64,000 nucleotides of DNA from Paramecium pentaurelia. Taxonomy: Eukaryota; Ciliophora; Oligohymenophorea; Peniculida; Parameciidae. The position numbers and the translations under genes are program-made. The notes below the pieces were generated by a model. It worked only from the letters and a program-made list of their open reading frames with translations. It was not told where the DNA came from and did not search any database. Within the stretch, counting starts at the first letter, position 1; every line of letters starts with the position of its first letter. Positions 59,081 to 64,000 of this stretch are shown piece by piece. The stretch spans positions 186,001 to 250,000 of the forward strand of contig CAJJDO010000007.1 in assembly GCA_905183005.1 (NCBI GenBank), read 5' to 3'.

Positions 59081-61634
59081 ATGATTAGATTATTGCAATA
59101 ATAATAGTAATTCAGAAATTAAGTGAGGTATTCCTTAACACATTCTGAAGCTAAGCTGAGAAAATCCTTATTCTCAAACTCTCCAATTGAAACCACAATG
59201 TACATCGAGCTTCTAAAAGGATAAAAGTATAGAGGAATAGCTTAGATGAGTTTCAATTTAAAAGAGACAATGTCATTGTTTCTTGACTGTTAGGGTTAAG
59301 ATGTATCATCATTGATTGTTAATAATTAAACACTCTAAAATATTAAGCAAGATGGAAATAAATTATGGATAGAATCAGGTTTGAAAAAGGATTAAAATAG
59401 AATAGAAGGTATAAAATTTATGTCAATATTTAGTCTACTTTTAGAATTAGTACTCAACAACAGGTCATGGATTACATAGTTTTATGGACCATGAAGATTA
59501 ATATGTTTATTCATAATGTGAACCACATCATGCATCTAAAATGTTCCCTTGTTTCGATTAACCTGATTTAAAGGGAACATTTAAACTATTTGCCTATGCA
59601 CCCAAAGAATGGAAAGTTATTAGCAATGAAAGATATTTAGAAAATCCAAAAATACCTTAATTTGTTTATGACAAAGGGTATTTTCCTTTTGATTAACAAT
59701 ATAAAATATGGGAATTTGATTAAACAAAACCATTATCTACTTATTTATATGCAATTTTAGCAGGACCTTATGTAGAGATTAAAGCACCTGAGGAATTATT
59801 ACATAATTCAATTCCATAAAGTTTATATTGCCGAAAATCACTATTAAAGTTTGTTATGAATGATGCATATTCTATTTTTAAAGTGACTTCAGATAGTATG
59901 AAGTTTTTTGATGATCTATTTTAATACAAATATCCTTTTGGAAAGTATGATTAAATCTTTTGTCCTGAATATTCAACTGGAGCTATGGAGAATGCAGGAG
60001 CAGTTACAATAAATGATTTATATGTTTTTAAAGAGCCTGTTCCAAAATCTTAAGTGGCTTCAAGAGCTAATACAATAATACATGAATTATCTCATATGTG
60101 GTTTGGTGATTTAGTGACAATGGAATGGTGGGATGATCTTTGGTTGAATGAGAGTTTTGCTGAATTCATTTCACATTTATGTTAAGATAATGTATGTTAA
60201 GGAGAAAAAGTGAATTATTGGGTATAATTTTTAGAAAGAAAACTTTGGGGTTATGTAACAGATGAAAAATCAACTACTCATCCTATATATTGTTAAATAG
60301 ATAATACTGATTAGGCTGAAAATATATTTGATGGTATTACATATGCTAAAGGAGCTGCTTTGATAAAATAGATTTATTTTACAATGGGGAGAGAAGGATT
60401 TTCTAAGGCAATGGGATTATATTTTTAAAAGCATGCTTATGGTAATACAAAATTAAATGATTTCTTTGAATCAATGAGTATTAATAAAAATGTTAATTGG
60501 GAAGAATTTAAATAAGAATGGATTATGACATCTGGTTTTAATACTCTTTCTTATAAGTGTGAAAATAATTAAATAATAATAAAATAAAGTGGTTCATATT
60601 TAAGAAAACATGCTATTACTATTGGTTAATTTGTAAATAATTAATGGGTTACTCGCAAGATTTAGGTTGATGCTAAAGAAATCACAACCGTAAAAATTGA
60701 GAATTTAAAAGAAGATACTTTATTAATACTCAATTATAATGATGAGAATTATTTAAAAGTAAGTTATAATAAATAATAAACTTAATAACTCTTACAAAAT
60801 TTATCAACTATTTAAAATAGTTTGAATAGATTATTGGTTCTTTAATCTATATTTGATTAAGTAAGAGATGGACAAACATGTTTTTTAGATTTCTAATAAG
60901 GTGTTTCTAATTTTCTTTAACATGAGATTGATGATACAGTAATAAAAATTGTTTTAAATTGGTGTGCTGCAGGTGTTAACAATTATACACCATATAAATA
61001 TAGAGCAGAAGTAAGAGAAAATTTAGCAAAAAAAGTTAAATAATTGATTGATTGTACTTAAGAATAAAATAAATTGTTAACATTAAGATCTCATTATATT
61101 AGTTGGTCTAGAACAATTGATAGATTATAAACTATTAATATTGATGAAATTGGAGTGAAAGATGGTTGGACTTATATTTATAATTAGTTTTTATATAATA
61201 AAGTTTAATGGAATCTTTTTGATAAATTAAGTCTTTAAGATGTAGATCATAAGAAACATAAAAGATTTTTAGAATCTTTAGGTGTTGATAAAGATTAACT
61301 TTGGTCATATTTTATTAATTTTGATAAGAATGAAAGTGTTTAATAAGTATCTTAAGTAATGAGAGCATTTAATCATGAGAAATTTATAGATTAATTGGGA
61401 AAATATGAAGTTAGATTTTTTGAAGTTATTGTTTAAATTTTTGAGACAAAGGAATCTGAATATGCTAAAGCATTCTTTAATAATCTATATCCAATAGGTG
61501 AAAATCTAGAAGTTTACCAATAATTATCAAAGGAAGCACTAACTAAGACAAAAAATGATTTCTTAATTAAATTATTAAAAGAAGCTATTGATATCAATGA
61601 TAAAAGATTGAAAGCATACAAAACATTTAAATGA
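59081..61634 (+). CDS. M1-family zinc aminopeptidase
   Basis: Two exons joined by a 25-nt intron give 842 aa, a normal length for the family. The N-terminus MIRLLQQQQQFRNQVRYSL might be a presequence. Domain I (beta) leads to CFDQPDLKGTF. The catalytic domain has the exopeptidase motif GAMENAGAVTIND and the zinc site HELSHMWFGDLVTMEWWDD followed by LWLNESFAEF: His326, His330 and Glu349 bind zinc, Glu327 is the general base, and the Tyr of ITYAKGAAL stabilises the transition state. The last ~350 residues form the C-terminal helical repeat domain. It removes amino acids from the N-terminus of peptides. With the GAMEN motif it groups with aminopeptidase N/puromycin-sensitive types and not the leukotriene hydrolase type (GGMEN). 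Confidence 0.97.
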
Positions 61635-61823
61635 GTTATTTATAGTTTATTTATTTACAGAATTAATCTATTATATATATATATTTAATTCCTTTATTTG
61701 ACTTAATAATAGTTTATATTATATATCAAAAGAGTAAAAAGACAAATTATATATTTAGATCTTCAATCATTAGATTGAGAAATATTTTATAAATAAAAAT
61801 ATAGCAAATAAATGAATTAAATA

Positions 61824-63662
61824 TCAATATTTCTCATAAAGCAATACATAGGCTGATCTATCAGATAATTATTTTCCATTAATTTTTGATACAGTTTCAT
61901 CATCAAATTAATACCAATTATTATATCTTTCAGCATAAGCCTTATAATGTCCACCATTTATCTAACCCATATGAGTTATTAGTGCTTTTAGTTTATATTT
62001 AGTTTGCAACCCTTTAGAGCAGAATCTAAAAATAAATTTTATGATTTACTCTTAAATGTCCAACTTTTCAGTGTAAGAAATAGAATCATTAATCTTTTGA
62101 GATGTTGGAAAAGTAGTAAATCTTTTAAATTAAATAATTAAATATTGAGGAGTCTAACTAATAAACATCTTTCTTTTAACTGATTTATTGGTTTTTTTGC
62201 ACTTGTCACATTTCCAAGTATCATTAATAACTTCCTCTCTATAATATGATTTTAGACAATCCATTAAATCAATACCAGTATATGATTTACTAAAAATACT
62301 ATATTAAATATTACTTAATTGATAAAGACAAATCCCATATTGGATCATATCCTTCACAAACTTAATTACATGATTTACAATAAGATTAACTTGTAGATTA
62401 TCCTGCAAAAATAAAATCAATAATATCTTGATTTTTGGATGTATAATCACTCCAAGCTTATTCAGCTGAATTGAATTCTTATTTATTTTTATATTTCCCA
62501 ACTAATTCTTCTTAAATCTTTCCCAAAAAGAACAAAAGAAATTCATGACTATCTTATTATTAATTAAATTGGAATTTTCCAGAACAAACTTCCCAAACAC
62601 TCTGAGCTGCAATTGAAGAAAAAGAACCTTATCTTTTAATCTGTAAACAATAAATATATATATAATACTGATCTTAATAATTCTTAATATGAAGTTAAGA
62701 ATTTTTATCCATATTTTGGTTGAATAGCTAGAATACCTTCAGTAAGTGAATCAATACTTAAAAGAACTTATAAAGCTGAATTCATATAACAATAATATCT
62801 TGGATTTCTCAATCCAATAATTGGTATTTAACCTTAAGAAATTGATGGTCTTTTTTATTCTTAATTTACTTATCTATAGTTTTGAACACTATCATTTCTT
62901 GGTTGTGGTTACATAGTCTATGATACTTGTCTATCAACAGATTTTGGAGTTGCCATGACTGAAACAGTTTAAGTCATAGGTTTTTATTGAATGAATCTTG
63001 AATTGCTTGATGTTTATATCATAGATTATGGTTATTTTGGAGGCTTAGATTGAGGATTATTAAGACTAGTAGATTAAACTTAAGATTCTCGTTTAGATGG
63101 ATGTATGAGTTTCACTTCTGGACCTCCTCGATACATTTAGTATACAAAGTTCCAAGCTTGCTCATTTAAAACTACATAGTCGACATCTTATTTTAATCCA
63201 CTTTTTATTTATTAATTGGGTCCAATCAGGTTTTAATTGTTTATTGATTAAATTTCAGTTTTTTTTCCTTTTAGATGATTTGTATAATTAACTGCCCATG
63301 TAAAATCAAGTGCAAACTACTCTTGTATATTTTCTTTGTTTATCAATTAAGTGATATAATCATGTTCACATTCAACACTAGGAACTTAGGATTTAAATAC
63401 CTTTTTTCATATAAACTACGATTACGCAAGTCTTTAATCTCTTGTATTTTCCTCAACATTTCCTAATTTGAATTAGTTTTAATAAAAACTTCGTCCATTG
63501 GTTTTGCAGGGACAGGTGGTGGAACATTAACTTTTTGGGATTCTTCTTCTTTCTTAAAAGAATGCGTATCAGAATTCGTGGATGGCTCCTCTGGCTTGGC
63601 ACTCTTCCTAAAATTCCAAAAAACTACTTCGATTTCTTCTTTTTTGAACCGCAACAGAACAT
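61824..63662 (-). CDS. DUSP-USP deubiquitinase (USP4/11/15-like)
   Basis: Five exons joined by introns of 20, 23, 28 and 25 nt give 580 aa. The start MFCCGSKKKKSKK is a Cys pair followed by Lys, as in palmitoylated membrane-binding N-termini. A Pro-rich linker (VNVPPPVPAKP) and a DUSP domain follow (~residues 90-190: NLIGPNQQIKSGLKQDVDY, AWNFVYQMYRGGPEVKL). The USP domain has its Cys box as GLRNPRYYCYMNSALQVLL, then QQQDSHEFLLFFLGK, two zinc-finger pairs (CKSCNQVC and WKCDKCKK), IIQFKRFTT, the His box GGHYKAYAERY and WYQFDDETV, ending YVLLYEKY. Catalytic Cys, His and Asp are all present, so it should cleave ubiquitin chains. An alternative ATG at 63786 would skip the first intron but has a spacer-like start and is less likely. 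Confidence 0.93.
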
Positions 63663-64000
63663 TATAATATATAATAATATTTTATTTATATTTATAAAAT
63701 CGCATAACATATTTGCATTCTAAATAATTATCTTTATCAATTAATATTTATTCATATTTAAACCAACGTCTGAAACTTTGCTTCATTTTTTACTGGCACT
63801 CAAATTATTTAACCTTTCCATTTCTATAAATCTATAATAATATTATCATTTTATTTCACATTTTAAATGATTAAGTCTTTCTATTAAAGTAATAATATAG
63901 ATATCCTATATTACAATAGAAAATTCTAATAAAGATCTTAAATATAAAATACAAACCATTATTTTCTTATATATATTTTTAACTTAAAAGAAATCATTTT
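63663..64000. other. Right edge of the window, nothing recognised
   Basis: 338 nt upstream of the DUSP-USP gene. A minus-strand frame from 63786 (MKQSFRRWFKYEQ) runs into that gene, but its last 20 codons before the gene are AT-rich spacer. The promoter should lie here. Confidence 0.4.

Noticed and set aside
63535..63723. Plus-strand ORF at the right end
   Set aside because: It is antisense to the first exons of the DUSP-USP gene and has no domain.
1..64000. Abundant TAA and TAG codons inside frames, suggesting pseudogenes throughout
   Set aside because: They fall at Gln positions in SAC1, ATP synthase beta, the M1 aminopeptidase and others, so they are sense codons in ciliate code 6; only TGA stops.
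1..64000. CRISPR arrays, bacterial operons, insertion sequences or rRNA/tRNA genes
   Set aside because: The window is eukaryotic (tiny introns, ciliate code). I saw no spaced repeats, no TIR-bounded element and no tRNA B-box consensus outside coding sequence.

Overview
The window looks like part of a Paramecium macronuclear scaffold. Genes stay open only if TAA and TAG are read as glutamine and TGA is the sole stop. Nearly every gene is cut by tiny GT..AG introns of about 20-37 nt, base composition is very AT-rich, and genes are packed with gaps often under 150 nt. All coordinates below assume ciliate code 6. Spliced lengths were checked to be multiples of three wherever an amino-acid length is quoted.

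Layout, left: an unfinished minus-strand gene (1-324), a BCNT/SWC5-type protein (1537-2193), a Cys-rich surface protein (2356-3682), SAC1 phosphoinositide phosphatase (3996-5872), a coiled-coil protein (5914-7150), a 1432-aa ARM/HEAT-like protein (7280-11705), a RING-H2 protein (11730-13400), a B-box-like protein (13422-14525), a small membrane protein (14546-14779), splicing factor RBM22/SLT11 (14972-16114), a hypothetical protein (16124-16984), an RRM protein (17318-18091), a very large Cys-rich/beta-helix-like/multi-TM surface protein (18223-26827) and a possible PAS-like protein (26948-27889).

Middle: a small membrane protein (29186-29438), RPA3 (30644-30998, repeated at 31710-32064), a secreted protein (32448-32984) with a small membrane protein behind it, a Ulp1-type SUMO protease (33416-34346) convergent with a USP25/28-like protein that has lost its catalytic residues (34433-36749), a C2H2 protein (37689-38327), a CDC20/Cdh1 APC activator (38546-39765) and, 54 nt downstream, a protein that appears to carry four tandem truncated-globin-like modules (39820-41824). 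Then a RINGv two-TM protein (42026-42710), a small acidic protein, a TPR protein with a C-terminal membrane anchor (43126-44766) and a coiled-coil protein (44869-46275).

Right: mitochondrial ATP synthase beta, split over three overlapping pieces (46842-50816), a TMEM33-like protein (51234-51808), a PDSS2-like prenyl synthase subunit (52703-54044), a BTB-RING protein (54087-55297), a TPR/coiled-coil protein of 983 aa (55450-58507), an M1 aminopeptidase (59081-61634) and a DUSP-USP deubiquitinase (61824-63662).

Three single-N positions (31673, 47596, 49408) are each flanked by direct repeats of about 1.07-1.2 kb. They are best explained as unmerged overlaps between contigs, so the repeated RPA3, secreted-protein and ATP synthase copies should be counted once. 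Genes of the ubiquitin/SUMO pathway are frequent (RING-H2, Ulp1, dead USP, Cdh1, RINGv, BTB-RING, DUSP-USP), but they are not arranged as an operon and may simply reflect how common these families are in ciliates. The most unusual single gene is the four-module globin-like protein.
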